From Planctomycetales bacterium (GTDB lineage Bacteria > Planctomycetota > Planctomycetia > Pirellulales > Lacipirellulaceae), in assembly GCA_020427145.1 (NCBI GenBank), contig JAGQOU010000008.1, forward strand, positions 62,001 through 126,000: DNA of 64,000 nt. Direction: 5' to 3'. Below, piece after piece: positions 54,065 through 62,520 of this stretch; position 1 is the stretch's first letter; every line of letters begins with the position of its first letter. Made by a program: the position numbers and the translations under genes. The notes beneath the pieces are model-generated. The model was not told the DNA's origin. It did no database searches and worked only from the letters and a program-made list of their open reading frames with translations.

Positions 54065-54538
54065 TCAACCCTCCTGGGCCTGTACCATCCACAGGTACTT
54101 TTCCAGTCCGCCGGCCTGGGCAATCAGCAAGTCTTGACTCACAGGGTCCAGGTCGCCGACGGCGTCGATCGCCTCGCGCAGACCAGCGATCACTTTCATC
54201 AAGCGGTCGGCGACGAGCGAGACCGTGTCGCTGACGCTCTGCAGCCCCTTGGGATAGGCGTCCAGCCGCGTCGTTTCAGCGACATAGCTCGCACGGCCCT
54301 CGGCCGGATCGCCGAGTGTGACAATACGCTCGGCGACCGCATCGGACGCGTCGCGCGCTAACGCAATGATCTCGTCAAGCTGCAGGTGCATGGACCGGAA
54401 GTTGGGGCCGACGACGTTCCAGTGAGCTTGCTTTCCCTGGAGTGCCAGATCAATGAGGTCGGCGAGACATCCCTGCAAGAGCGTGATTGTTTCGGTGCGC
54501 TTCTTGCCGTCGACGACATGACGTTTGAGAGAGGCCAT
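54065..54538 (-). CDS. dps: Dps-family DNA-binding ferritin-like protein
   Basis: A 157-residue Dps/ferritin-like protein. The ferroxidase residues lie in KQAHWNVVGPNFRSMHLQLDEI (His, His, Asp, Glu pattern), and the rest of the four-helix bundle follows. It would oxidise and store iron and protect DNA during stress. ATG 54538 starts the conserved protein (MASLKRHVVDGKKR); a longer form adds 18 non-conserved residues. A sigma-54-like promoter lies 96 bases upstream, which is unusual for dps. Confidence 0.93.
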   Translation of the reverse strand: MASLKRHVVDGKKRTETITLLQGCLADLIDLALQGKQAHWNVVGPNFRSMHLQLDEIIALARDASDAVAERIVTLGDPAEGRASYVAETTRLDAYPKGLQSVSDTVSLVADRLMKVIAGLREAIDAVGDLDPVSQDLLIAQAGGLEKYLWMVQAQEG

Positions 54539-54632
54539 TTCGAATTTGCTTTCTTCGACGGTCGACGATGTTCGGAATTGCGCCGGTCGCATCGTCGCCT
54601 AGTGCGGTTTGTTGTCTACAGCGGGCCTTTAA

Positions 54633-54648
54633 CGCAGACGATGTGCCA
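54633..54648 (-). promoter_or_regulatory. Sigma-54 promoter of dps
   Basis: On the minus strand the site reads TGGCACATCGTCTGCG, six of seven -24 positions (TGGCAC intact) with exact GG-N10-GC spacing; the -12 element is CTGC rather than TTGC. The -12 GC lies 96 bases before the dps ATG. The gap 54539-54870 shows no gene. Confidence 0.6.
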
Positions 54649-54870
54649 AACAGGCTCCACAGCCAAAATGCCCGGGAAAATAGCTGGATTTCGGGGAAGG
54701 GTGGGCGGTGAAACGACACGGCGGCTGGCGGTTTGCGGGAAGAACGTTGGTCTTTTCCAGTCCAGCCTGGCGTCAACGAAAGCAATCTGTTGCGGCAAAA
54801 CAATCGCCATCACCGCGTGGCGCCCGTGCGTGGGAAACCGTTTGGGACGCTCCACGCAGAGCCTCGCCGC

Positions 54871-55467
54871 TCAACTGAAGAACGTCGCGACGACTCCTCC
54901 CATCACGGCGAGCGAGGCAATCAACCCGCCAGCGGTCAGCAAACCATCGCGCGTCGTCAACCCGAGCCCGAGCAGACATATGGCGATCCCCGGCAGAGCG
55001 ACCCCAAAAGGAACTAATCCCAGCGGGAAGTAGGTAAGCGCCAACGCGATACAACAAACCGCCACGACGCGTTCCGCAGTGGGGCTGACCAACGCTTGCA
55101 GTCGCGGTTTGAAGAATGTCGCCGCGGAACTTAATAAGGACTTGAGGCGACCCTGCGCTTTGACCAATCTGTCGCGGTCAAATGAAAGTGCGAGCAGCCA
55201 CTGAGGCAACCAGGGATGCCGCTGGCCGACGAGGATTTGTCCGGCCAGCAACATGATGACAAGTCCCACCACCGCGGGTACGCCCGGTATGGCGCCGATC
55301 GGGGATATGGTGATGAGTGCCGGCACGATAAGCAGCGGCCCGAAGCTGCGGGTCGAAATCGCCTGGAGCAAATCGCCGACGCTGGCCTGATCGCCCTCGG
55401 TTTGTTCCACCATATCGTCTACGAGTGACGTCAGTTTGGCCGCTTCGTTTTCGCTCTTCGTGCCCAT
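54871..55467 (-). CDS. ExoD-like exopolysaccharide synthesis-associated membrane protein
   Basis: A 198-residue membrane protein. VGDLLQAISTRSFGPLLIVPALITISPIGAIPGVP and the C-terminal hydrophobic helices (YFPLGLVPFGVALPGIAICLLGLGLTTRDG) match the ExoD family, linked to exopolysaccharide synthesis and alkaline stress in rhizobia. ATG 55467 is preferred; a longer frame to 55560 would cover the inverted repeat at 55485. A strong terminator of the upstream gene lies just before it. Confidence 0.85.
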   Translation of the reverse strand: MGTKSENEAAKLTSLVDDMVEQTEGDQASVGDLLQAISTRSFGPLLIVPALITISPIGAIPGVPAVVGLVIMLLAGQILVGQRHPWLPQWLLALSFDRDRLVKAQGRLKSLLSSAATFFKPRLQALVSPTAERVVAVCCIALALTYFPLGLVPFGVALPGIAICLLGLGLTTRDGLLTAGGLIASLAVMGGVVATFFS

Positions 55468-55484
55468 GCGTGCGGTCTTCCTTG

Positions 55485-55523
55485 TTCGACCAGCCTCTTT
55501 GCCGGTCTTCGCAGCTGGTCGAA
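55485..55523. repeat. Perfect 10-base inverted repeat upstream of the ExoD-like gene
   Basis: TTCGACCAGC and GCTGGTCGAA, 19 bases apart, end 18 bases before the ATG at 55467. It could be an operator or a leader hairpin. The CGACC/GGTCG half-sites resemble the repeats at 53112 and 57822. Confidence 0.45.
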
Positions 55524-55573
55524 GCGAAATGACCGTGCCCGTGACAAAGGAGTTGAGCAAAGCGCATAAAGAC

Positions 55574-55603
55574 GGGCCCGAGGTTGCAGGTAACCCCGGG
55601 CCC
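55574..55603 (-). terminator. Rho-independent-like terminator of the repeat-rich exported protein gene
   Basis: A 12-pair stem with one mismatch (GGGCCCG-A-GGTT, loop GCAGGT, AACC-C-CGGGCCC) followed on the minus strand by GTCTTTAT. It lies 25 bases past the stop of the gene ending at 55628. Confidence 0.65.
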
Positions 55604-55627
55604 GGCGGATTCGATCTTCAGGCGATG

Positions 55628-56626
55628 CTATTGAGCATCGGCATTCAAGCCGGCGCCGGCGCTCGCGTCGCCCGTGGCGTCGGAGGCCGATGCGCCGCCG
55701 GAGGCGTCGATGTTGCCGCTCGCCGTGGCGCTGTTTCGATTCACGCTGGATGCGCCACCGGCGCCTGCGTCAGCCGGCGCACGGCTTTCGGTCGCAGTCG
55801 CTGACGAAGCCGTCCCGGCGGCAGCCGCTTCACGGCTCGGCTCAGCGGGCGTCGCCTCGGGCTGGTTGGCGTCGTCCGCCAAGGCAGGTTGCGGCGTTTC
55901 GCCGTTCATTGCCTGCGGAGTCTGATTGTCCGCTTGAGCGGGGTTGGTGACATACACTCGACGACCGCCGTCGATAATGTACTCGCGCCCCGCTGCATCC
56001 GTGTGAAGTTGGTAGACCTTGCCGTTCGTGTTGCCGTCGACGGCGGCGCTACTGGAGCCGCGGTAAGCAGCGCTGTACTGCTGCGGCTGACTCATGCCGG
56101 CGGGAAGTTGATAATCGTCCGTCGTGAAATTGTTCCACTGGTCGTTGCGGTGGTACATCCAATTGCCCTGAGGGTTGTAGTACCACCATTCGCCGTTGTG
56201 GCGTTGAAATCGCCAGCGAGCGTCGCGGCTTTGCTGGGCTGCCGTGAGATTGGCCCCGGCGCGAGCTTGAATCGGCAAACCGGGAGTCAATGCCCGCACG
56301 CCGGCGGCTGTCCCGCGGGCGACGTTTGCCGCTCCCTGACCGACCCGTCCCACGACATTGGCTGCGGCCTCGCCGGTGCGTCCCACCACGTTGGCGGCGG
56401 CGCGTCCCGCACGGCCAGCCGTGTCGACTGCCGCTTCGCCGACATTTGCGGCTGCCTGACCGGTTCGAGCAGCCGTACGACCCGCGGCGCGAACACCAGT
56501 CGCAGCGGCTTCGCCGGTGGCGCGGAGACCGTCGCGTACAGGACCCTGCGCGCTAGCGTCGGTCCCGCTCGTGCACGATGCAGCAACCAGCGCCGCGCTC
56601 GTAATGATGGTGAATAGCTTTCTCAT
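55628..56626 (-). CDS. Exported protein with amphipathic Ala/Gly repeats
   Basis: A 332-residue protein. The signal peptide (1-27) has a lipobox-like ALVAASC, so it may be a lipoprotein. Residues about 36-112 form a run of near-repeats of about 11 residues (GRTGEAAANVV, GRVGQGAANVA, GRTAARTGQAAANVG) that should form long amphipathic helices, as in LEA-like or apolipoprotein-like proteins. A middle part (RWRFQRHNGEWWYYNPQGNWMYHRNDQW) resembles exported YXWGXW-like motifs. The C-terminus is low-complexity Ala/Ser/Gly/Asp. A perfect AGGAGGA lies upstream of ATG 56626. Possibly a desiccation or envelope stress protein. Confidence 0.8.
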   Translation of the reverse strand: MRKLFTIITSAALVAASCTSGTDASAQGPVRDGLRATGEAAATGVRAAGRTAARTGQAAANVGEAAVDTAGRAGRAAANVVGRTGEAAANVVGRVGQGAANVARGTAAGVRALTPGLPIQARAGANLTAAQQSRDARWRFQRHNGEWWYYNPQGNWMYHRNDQWNNFTTDDYQLPAGMSQPQQYSAAYRGSSSAAVDGNTNGKVYQLHTDAAGREYIIDGGRRVYVTNPAQADNQTPQAMNGETPQPALADDANQPEATPAEPSREAAAAGTASSATATESRAPADAGAGGASSVNRNSATASGNIDASGGASASDATGDASAGAGLNADAQ

Positions 56627-57234
56627 TGTTTCCTCCTCAAAAGAATCTTTCGAAATCATTGGTGCATTCCCGCATTCGTTGGATTTGCACCAAAAATGGG
56701 TGATTGAAGCCGTGGCGTTTCAACGATGCGCTCCGGCCATGTCTTGCCCTCGACCCAAGGCGTGGAGCAGGGACGCAGGCAGTAGGGGGCCGGAGGAACG
56801 AATGATCGTTGTTGCCATGTCTGGCTTGCGGCGATGTCGACTCAAACCCTGAGAATCGCTTGAAATTGAATTCGCGTGCATGTGCGACCTGTTGCAGCGC
56901 GTCCCAGTCTTCAACGACATCCGTTGGGTGATCATCGGTGCAACCGCCATACCGAACGACGTTGCCAGCCCAGCGCAGGGGTCTGCGAAGGGATTTGCCG
57001 CCAACGTGAACTGAAAGCACGCGCTTATTTGTTCGGCTTGAACGGAGTGCGACCGCTTCGGTCGCCGACAAGGCAACCCTAAGCGGCCGATTCTGGCGAC
57101 CGCCGACCGGCAAGGTGGGAGTTCGGTGTGCGGCGCAATCGAAAGGGCATTTCACCGAAAAGAAGCTCGGGCGAACTCGCAACCGCATCTTGGCGGCGCT
57201 CCAGCCGCCGGCGCGCTGAAGTAATACCTGACGA
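56627..57234. other. Intergenic region without a supported gene
   Basis: About 600 bases between the repeat-rich protein and a terminator. Open frames on both strands have Arg/Pro-biased composition and no recognisable domain. A weak GG-N10-GC match on the minus strand near 56940 could be a promoter but is too degenerate to call. Confidence 0.45.
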
Positions 57235-57285
57235 AAAAGAACGACCCTGCCCACCGAACCATTCGTCATGGCGCGGTGGACAGGG
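57235..57285 (-). terminator. Rho-independent terminator
   Basis: Arms CCCTGCCCACCG (57245-57256) and CGGTGGACAGGG (57274-57285) pair at 11 of 12 positions. On the minus strand the hairpin is followed by TCGTTCTTTTTCG. It lies 25 bases past the stop at 57310, supporting transcription of the genes to its right. Confidence 0.7.
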
Positions 57286-57309
57286 CCGTTGTTATTGTTG
57301 GCGGCCCGC

Positions 57310-57549
57310 TTATTGCGATCGTCGATAATCCCGCCGTTTGGCGGCGTCGCCCGTCGGCTCGAAAGGCCGGTCCGCCGAGAATCGCTTCACAGTCGGCTGA
57401 ATTGCTTCTGCTGCGCGATTCAGGGCGGATTCAATCTTTCCCGACTCGGTATTGATTGGGGAGTGATTGGGCTCGTGGCTAAGCCGTATCCAGTCAACCG
57501 CGGCAATCAATCCGACGATGATTGCCGTGGCCGCCGATAGCGCTCGCAT
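57310..57549 (-). CDS. Small membrane-anchored protein, unknown
   Basis: A 79-residue product with a hydrophobic N-terminus (ALSAATAIIVGLIAAVDWI) that could be an anchor or signal, followed by a polar, charged region. No family recognised and no strong ribosome binding site. It lies 48 bases downstream of the DUF1328 gene on the same strand and just before a good terminator, so it is probably the second gene of that transcript. Confidence 0.5.
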   Translation of the reverse strand: MRALSAATAIIVGLIAAVDWIRLSHEPNHSPINTESGKIESALNRAAEAIQPTVKRFSADRPFEPTGDAAKRRDYRRSQ

Positions 57550-57597
57550 GGCTGCGCTGGGAGCATCGCCTCAGTGCCCAAGCTCGACGAGCGTGAG

Positions 57598-57765
57598 TTA
57601 GACGTTGCTTCGCAAGCGAGGCAGTATCAGACTCACCAGGAACAACACGAGAAACGCGAAGAACAGGATTTTTGCGATGCCCGTCGCAGCTCCGGCAATG
57701 CCGCCAAAACCAAGGACGGCAGCGATCAATGCGATGATCAGAAATGTAAGTGCCCAGCTTAGCAT
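57598..57765 (-). CDS. DUF1328 small membrane protein (YtjA-like)
   Basis: A 55-residue protein, all of it the DUF1328 domain: [47 protein letters not shown], then a basic end (PRLRSNV). The IAGAA(T/A)GIAKILF core is diagnostic. GAGGAG lies seven bases before the ATG. These small proteins recur in stress-inducible clusters with CsbD. A near-consensus sigma-54 promoter lies 95 bases upstream. Its length puts it below the usual gene-calling cut-off. Confidence 0.9.
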   Translation of the reverse strand: MLSWALTFLIIALIAAVLGFGGIAGAATGIAKILFFAFLVLFLVSLILPRLRSNV

Positions 57766-57821
57766 GATTCACTCCTCGTCAACATAATGGGGTAGGCCAC
57801 GGCGTCGGCAAGCGATTCTTC

Positions 57822-57838
57822 CGACCGGCTTCTGGTCG
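57822..57838. repeat. Inverted repeat CGACC-N7-GGTCG
   Basis: CGACCGGCTTCTGGTCG shares arms, spacing and centre (GG[AC]TTCT) with the repeat at 53112. Here it lies in the predicted leader between the sigma-54 promoter and the DUF1328 gene. Confidence 0.5.
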
Positions 57839-57858
57839 ACTTGACCTGCCACCAATAC

Positions 57859-57874
57859 TGCACGCAGCGTGCCA
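57859..57874 (-). promoter_or_regulatory. Sigma-54 promoter of the DUF1328 gene
   Basis: On the minus strand the site reads TGGCACGCTGCGTGCA: a perfect -24 TGGCACG, a -12 of GTGCA (one mismatch) and exact GG-N10-GC spacing. The -12 GC lies 95 bases before the ATG at 57765. This is the best -24 match in the window. Confidence 0.7.
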
Positions 57875-57898
57875 AAGCGATTCTTCGCACGAGCGGCC

Positions 57899-58045
57899 TC
57901 AGAATTGGCGGATTTCCCGCACATTGGTCTCGTCGAAGTACAGTTGCCACAATGCATCTGGCCGAGGCGCTGGCAAGTCGATTTGCTGGCGACCAATCGA
58001 GCCACGCTTACTCATCGACGCTCTGGCGCGATTGGATTTAGGCAT
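57899..58045 (-). CDS. Possible 48-residue ORF upstream of the DUF1328 promoter
   Basis: A short frame from ATG 58045 to a stop at 57899, with AGAGG eight bases upstream. The product is basic at the N-terminus (PKSNRARASMSKRG) and acidic later (LYFDETNVREIRQF). No family is recognised. The ribosome binding site is the main support; it may be spurious. Confidence 0.3.
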   Translation of the reverse strand: MPKSNRARASMSKRGSIGRQQIDLPAPRPDALWQLYFDETNVREIRQF

Positions 58046-58838
58046 TGAAGCGCCTCTTTCGCGTTGCGAGAGCGCTTGTTGCGGAACTGTCTGGCTCGAC
58101 AAAAACCGCTGCAGGGCACTGGTTTTGGAATGTGCCGCACAGGAGGCGGCACCCACGCGACGCTGAATGGTCGATCGGGCAAGGCGAGATGCAACGGGCG
58201 GCGTCCGCGACGGTGCATGTTCTGTTGCCTAAACGAGAGAGCAACGAGTGGTCGTCGAAAATGCGTTGGCCCGGGCGCCCCAGGTCGCCGACGCACGCAA
58301 GACGCTGGCAAGCCGCCCGCTACCAGCCAACTCCGTGTCGACTTGGCGCTGGTCCGAGTCGTTGTCATCGCCGTTCGTATCGAACGGCGCCCCGCGAATC
58401 GTCCCAGGTTGCCGCAACATGGTCGTCCGCCCGTCACGCAGGTGCTCGGAGAACCAGCGTCTGCCGCTCCGTCGACGTGCTTCGAGTGTTGGTTTGCCCA
58501 ATTCGTGAGAGAAGCCGAGAGATTCTCTGTGACCAGATCCGTAGGACCGATCGGTGGACGACGCGATTGTTGTCTGCACCGAGTCCGTCATCGAGGCCGA
58601 TTTGACGATGAGACGGGTGTGTAGGCCGGGGCGGCCGGGCGCGATATGATCAACGCAGAAGTCCGCGATGGTCTCATGGGTTCGAACGTGCTGGCAAGCA
58701 AAGACGGTTGCACCTCCCCGCTCAACCACGCGACAGGCCGCTGGTTGCAGAGTCTTGCCGCCTGCGTTGTCGAGCCTCACTCGGCCGAATGTCGCGAGAC
58801 GGCTCCACTCGCTGACGAGACCGGCCGCTTCCTTTGTC
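58046..58838. other. Intergenic region without a supported gene
   Basis: About 790 bases upstream of the hybrid kinase. The longest frames on either strand (for example 58229-58780 minus) have Arg/Ser/Thr-biased composition and no domain. I see no RNA gene or strong hairpin. Confidence 0.45.
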
Positions 58839-58839
58839 T

Positions 58840-58855
58840 CGGCACATGACTTGCG
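58840..58855 (+). promoter_or_regulatory. Candidate sigma-54 promoter of the hybrid kinase gene
   Basis: CGGCACATGACTTGCG has GGCAC, a perfect TTGC and exact GG-N10-GC spacing. Transcription would begin near 58866, leaving almost no leader for the ATG at 58873; a start at 58897 or 58915 would then be needed. Confidence 0.4.
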
Positions 58856-58872
58856 GACGTGCGTCTATCCCC

Positions 58873-61428
58873 ATGGTCAAAGATACGTCGAAATCGATGC
58901 CGCCCGATCACTGGATGATCGGGGCCGGCGCCCTGATCGCGCTACTCGCGTTGGGCATTGCGCTTTCGCTGCATAGTACCCATCGGCTGAGCGAAGACGC
59001 GGACGTTCTCGCGCACACGCACGTGGTGATGGACGCACTGGCAGAATTGCGCGGCCGCTTGCGCGAAGCCGAAGCCGCTCAGCGCACTTATCTAATTCTT
59101 GGCGGACCGGAAATCCCCCCAGAGCTCCAAGACAATCTCAGTGCATCCGCCGACCAGCTGGCGGTATTGGGCGGCCTCGTGAAGGACAACCCGTCTCAGT
59201 TCAAACGCCTGCCTACCCTAGAAACGCACATCAACGAATTTGCCGATGCGGTGACTCATGCTGCGGTCGTTCGGCACGATGAAGGCTTCGACGCAGCGCG
59301 AGAGATCGTCAGACGCGGCAAAGCTCGCCGCATGATGGCGACAATCAGCGACGAGATACGTCAGATGGATAATGCAGAGCGATCGCTATTGACCAGGAGA
59401 CTTAACGAGCGAAACGGATCTTACGTTCGCGCCCTATTGGTCGGCGCCTTGTCAGGTCTGGCGGGAATCGTTGGTTTGATCGCGTTTATCTACACGCAGA
59501 GGCGGGACTTGACCAATCGCCTTGCCGCGGCGGCCGAAATCGCGGAACAGCGTGAACTGATGGCAACGATTGTCGAGTCATCCAACGATCCCATTATCAG
59601 TAAATCGCTCGATGGAACGATCCAAAGTTGGAATGCAGCCGCCCGACGGCTCCTGGGATATCAGGCCAAGGAAATTATCGGACAGTCGATATCGTTGATC
59701 CTGCCGGAAGGCGGTCAAGCGGAGGAGGCTGCATTGATAGAACGATTGCGTCGCGGCGAACGGATCACGCAATGTGAAACGACGCGCATCCACAAGGATG
59801 GAAAGGCGATCGACGTCGTGCTTACGATTTCGCCAATTCACAACGCAGCCAAGGAGATTGTCGGAGCCTCGACAATCGTCCGCGACGTGAGCGAGCGCAA
59901 GGCGGCGGAACAAGCGATTCGCGAGAGCGAGGAGAGGTTTCGCACGTTGGCGGACAATATGTCGCAGTTCGCCTGGATGGCAGACCCCCAGGGATGGGTC
60001 TTTTGGTACAATCAGCGCTGGTATGAATATACTGGGACGACGCTTGAGGAGATGCAGGGATGGGGCTGGCGCAAGGTCCATCACCCCGATCACGTCGATC
60101 GCGTCGTCGAGCGACTTCAATGGTCATGGGGCACCGGCGAAGTCTGGGAGGACGTATTTCCGCTCCGCAGCAAGAGCGGCGAGTACCGCTGGTTTCTTTC
60201 CAGAGCGCTGCCGATTCGCGACAGCCAGGGCAACGTAACCCGCTGGCTTGGTACAAACACCGACGTCACCGAACAACGAGAAACCGAGCAGGCGCTGAAG
60301 GATGCGGATCGACGCAAGGACGAGTTCCTGGCCATGCTGGCGCACGAGTTGCGTAATCCTCTCGCCCCGATCCGAAACGGACTCGAGTTACTGGCCCGCG
60401 ACCAAACCTACGACGCAGCAGCCATTACGCTGATGCAGCAGCAGGCGGCGCAACTAGTCCGCTTGGTCGAAGACTTGCTCGACGTGTCGCGGTTCATGCG
60501 CGGGACGGTCGAATTGCGATTGGCGCCTCTCGATCTGGTGGAACTTGCGATGCAGCGCGCCGAGTCGGCTCGCGAAATGATCCGCGACCGTGGCCAAACG
60601 CTTACGCTCCACGTGCCGGAAGAGCCGATGTGGCTCACTGCCGATGCCGTGCGAATCGGCCAGGTGATCGACAATCTGCTCAACAATGCGTCAAAGTACT
60701 CTGATGAAGGCGGTGCCATTGAACTGAGCGTTGCAAATCGCGATGAACGCGCGGTGATTGAGGTGCGCGACGACGGCATGGGGATCGACGTCGAACTGCT
60801 GCCTCGCATTTTTGACCTCTTCACTCAGTCCGCCCAAGCCCTTGATCGCTCGCAAGGGGGGTTGGGCATTGGGTTGACTGTCGTTCAGCAACTCGTCGAA
60901 CTTCACGGCGGACGGGTCCGCGCAACGAGCGAGGGAGGAGGCAAAGGATCGATCTTCACGGTCGATTTGCCCCTTGCAGAACAGGAAGCGTGCGAAGCTG
61001 TCGATGGCGACTCGCAAGAATCCGACGCCATTGAACCGACGGTGGGGTTCCGGGTGCTTGTCGTCGACGATAATGTCAGTGCCGCATGGATGTTGACAAA
61101 GCTGCTGGAGAAGCTCGGCCCCCATCAGGTCGAAGCCGTCAATGACGGTCCGATGGCAATTGAAAGGACGCTGGCATTGAAGCCGGACGTCGTTTTTCTT
61201 GATATCGGCTTGCCCGCGATGGACGGCTATCAAGTTGCCCGCGACCTGCGTTCTCGCGCGGAGTGCCGCGACACCTACCTCATTGCGCTCACAGGCTACG
61301 GTCAAGAGGAAGACCGCCGTCGTTCGCGCGAGGCAGGGTTTGACCACCACCTTGTCAAACCGGCTGACATCAGCGAATTGGAGGCCGTCTTTGAGAGGCT
61401 TGCAGCGCGTACTCTCAATGCAGAGTGA
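58873..61428 (+). CDS. Hybrid sensor histidine kinase (CHASE3-like, two PAS, HisKA, HATPase, receiver)
   Basis: About 851 residues. An N-terminal membrane helix (about 15-33), a CHASE3-like extracytoplasmic helical domain (about 40-195, DALAELRGRLREAEAAQRTYLI) and a second helix (about 198-218) lead to two PAS domains. HisKA follows with phosphoacceptor His in AMLAHELRNPLAPI, then HATPase_c (N box DNLLNNASKYS, DDGMGI, GLGIGLTVV) and a C-terminal receiver with Asp in VFLDIGLPAMDGY. It senses an envelope or redox cue and probably phosphorylates the Hpt protein and NtrC-class regulator encoded 6-8 kb away; that link is inference. Start uncertain: 58873, 58897 or 58915. Confidence 0.92.
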   Translation: MVKDTSKSMPPDHWMIGAGALIALLALGIALSLHSTHRLSEDADVLAHTHVVMDALAELRGRLREAEAAQRTYLILGGPEIPPELQDNLSASADQLAVLGGLVKDNPSQFKRLPTLETHINEFADAVTHAAVVRHDEGFDAAREIVRRGKARRMMATISDEIRQMDNAERSLLTRRLNERNGSYVRALLVGALSGLAGIVGLIAFIYTQRRDLTNRLAAAAEIAEQRELMATIVESSNDPIISKSLDGTIQSWNAAARRLLGYQAKEIIGQSISLILPEGGQAEEAALIERLRRGERITQCETTRIHKDGKAIDVVLTISPIHNAAKEIVGASTIVRDVSERKAAEQAIRESEERFRTLADNMSQFAWMADPQGWVFWYNQRWYEYTGTTLEEMQGWGWRKVHHPDHVDRVVERLQWSWGTGEVWEDVFPLRSKSGEYRWFLSRALPIRDSQGNVTRWLGTNTDVTEQRETEQALKDADRRKDEFLAMLAHELRNPLAPIRNGLELLARDQTYDAAAITLMQQQAAQLVRLVEDLLDVSRFMRGTVELRLAPLDLVELAMQRAESAREMIRDRGQTLTLHVPEEPMWLTADAVRIGQVIDNLLNNASKYSDEGGAIELSVANRDERAVIEVRDDGMGIDVELLPRIFDLFTQSAQALDRSQGGLGIGLTVVQQLVELHGGRVRATSEGGGKGSIFTVDLPLAEQEACEAVDGDSQESDAIEPTVGFRVLVVDDNVSAAWMLTKLLEKLGPHQVEAVNDGPMAIERTLALKPDVVFLDIGLPAMDGYQVARDLRSRAECRDTYLIALTGYGQEEDRRRSREAGFDHHLVKPADISELEAVFERLAARTLNAE

Positions 61429-61467
61429 GCCAATTCAAGCCCCGCGTCGCCCGTCGTCCCACGGGGG

Positions 61468-62517
61468 TCAATAAGGACCGGTGCGAATCACCACGGTTGG
61501 CGCAAGTATCTGCCGGCGGGCTCCCTTGGTGCAGCCAGCCATCCTGGTCTTGATGATTTCCACCGCGGTATCGACGACTTCCTGCCAAGGGATTGCGATC
61601 GTGGTGAGATTCAGTTCTTCCGCGACAGGAGCATTGTCGAAGCCGACAATCGGCGGCAAATCGAGGTTCTTCGCCCGCGCAAAGCCGATCACGCCTTCGG
61701 CAAGTCGATCGTTGCAGCAGAAGAGAGCCGTAGGGCGTTGCGAGAAGAGCAAAGGAGCAGCATTCCAGCCGTCCTCTCGATTCCATGACCCAGCGTGAAC
61801 AACTCGTCGCAGGTCGATCGGAAGCAGTGATCGAAACCCCGCGATTCGATCGCGGCTACGGGCGTCCCCATCGTGAGCGGCCAAGACCATCGCCCGCTTG
61901 AGGAGTCCTGCCCGTTCGCGAAAATCCTTGTGGGCGAGCAGAACTTCGGCGGCGCAAACGCCGCCCGAGTAGTCGTCTGTTGAGATCGTGTCGATGCACG
62001 AGCCGCCAATCCCCGGGATGCGTCGATCGTTGAGGAGGAGCGCGAATGTCTTGGGGCCGGTCAATCCGCTGCGGACATCGCCGGTTGGCTGTGACTCCCA
62101 GTAAACCGGCAGCAGGCCCGGACGCCTCTTGAGCTGCGATACGGACCACGACGTTGCGTACGGGATTGCGGCCTTTTCCAACGCGGCTTCGAGAAGCGCC
62201 TTGAGCCTGGCGCCGAAGCTCTGCGGGCGCTTTGCGCGCGGATGAAACAGCAGCAACACGCCGGTGGGCGCGGGAACGGCGCCGGCGACGAAGGTTCCTG
62301 CTCCGCGCCGAGCTTCCAGCAGCCCCTCGGCAACCAATGCCGTAACGATCCGGTGCGCGGTTTGATAACAGATGTCGTGCCGGCGGGCGATGGCCCGCGT
62401 CGAGGGAAATCGCTCCCCCGGACCAAGGCCTCCGGCCTCGATATGATCCCGCAGCAGGCGGTCAACGCGACGGACTTTCTCGGAAACAGGTCGTGCCATG
62501 CGCGCCATCATAATCAT
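61468..62517 (-). CDS. GntR/LacI hybrid transcriptional repressor (AraR-like)
   Basis: About 349 residues. An N-terminal GntR-type winged helix (about 15-75, LGPGERFPSTRAIARRHDICYQTAHRIVTALVAEGLLE) is fused to a LacI/periplasmic-binding-like effector domain (VLAAHDGDARSRDRIAGFRS, FCCNDRLAEGVIGFARA, PPIVGFDN). This is the architecture of Bacillus AraR and relatives, which bind sugars. Clustered Met codons make the start uncertain by up to 18 bases. A TTGT-N3-ACAA sequence lies directly upstream. The DUF1080 gene diverges from it, so it may regulate carbohydrate-related genes there. Confidence 0.85.
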   Translation of the reverse strand: MIMMARMARPVSEKVRRVDRLLRDHIEAGGLGPGERFPSTRAIARRHDICYQTAHRIVTALVAEGLLEARRGAGTFVAGAVPAPTGVLLLFHPRAKRPQSFGARLKALLEAALEKAAIPYATSWSVSQLKRRPGLLPVYWESQPTGDVRSGLTGPKTFALLLNDRRIPGIGGSCIDTISTDDYSGGVCAAEVLLAHKDFRERAGLLKRAMVLAAHDGDARSRDRIAGFRSLLPIDLRRVVHAGSWNREDGWNAAPLLFSQRPTALFCCNDRLAEGVIGFARAKNLDLPPIVGFDNAPVAEELNLTTIAIPWQEVVDTAVEIIKTRMAGCTKGARRQILAPTVVIRTGPY

Positions 62518-62520
62518 ATC

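Noticed and set aside
56938-56955. Sigma-54-like sequence on the minus strand upstream of the repeat-rich exported protein
   Set aside because: The -12 part is good but the -24 box matches only at GG, A and G, and it lies over 300 bases from the start codon.
58229-58780. A 183-codon open frame on the minus strand
   Set aside because: Arg/Ser/Thr-rich composition, no recognisable domain or ribosome binding site; looks like chance in high-GC DNA.
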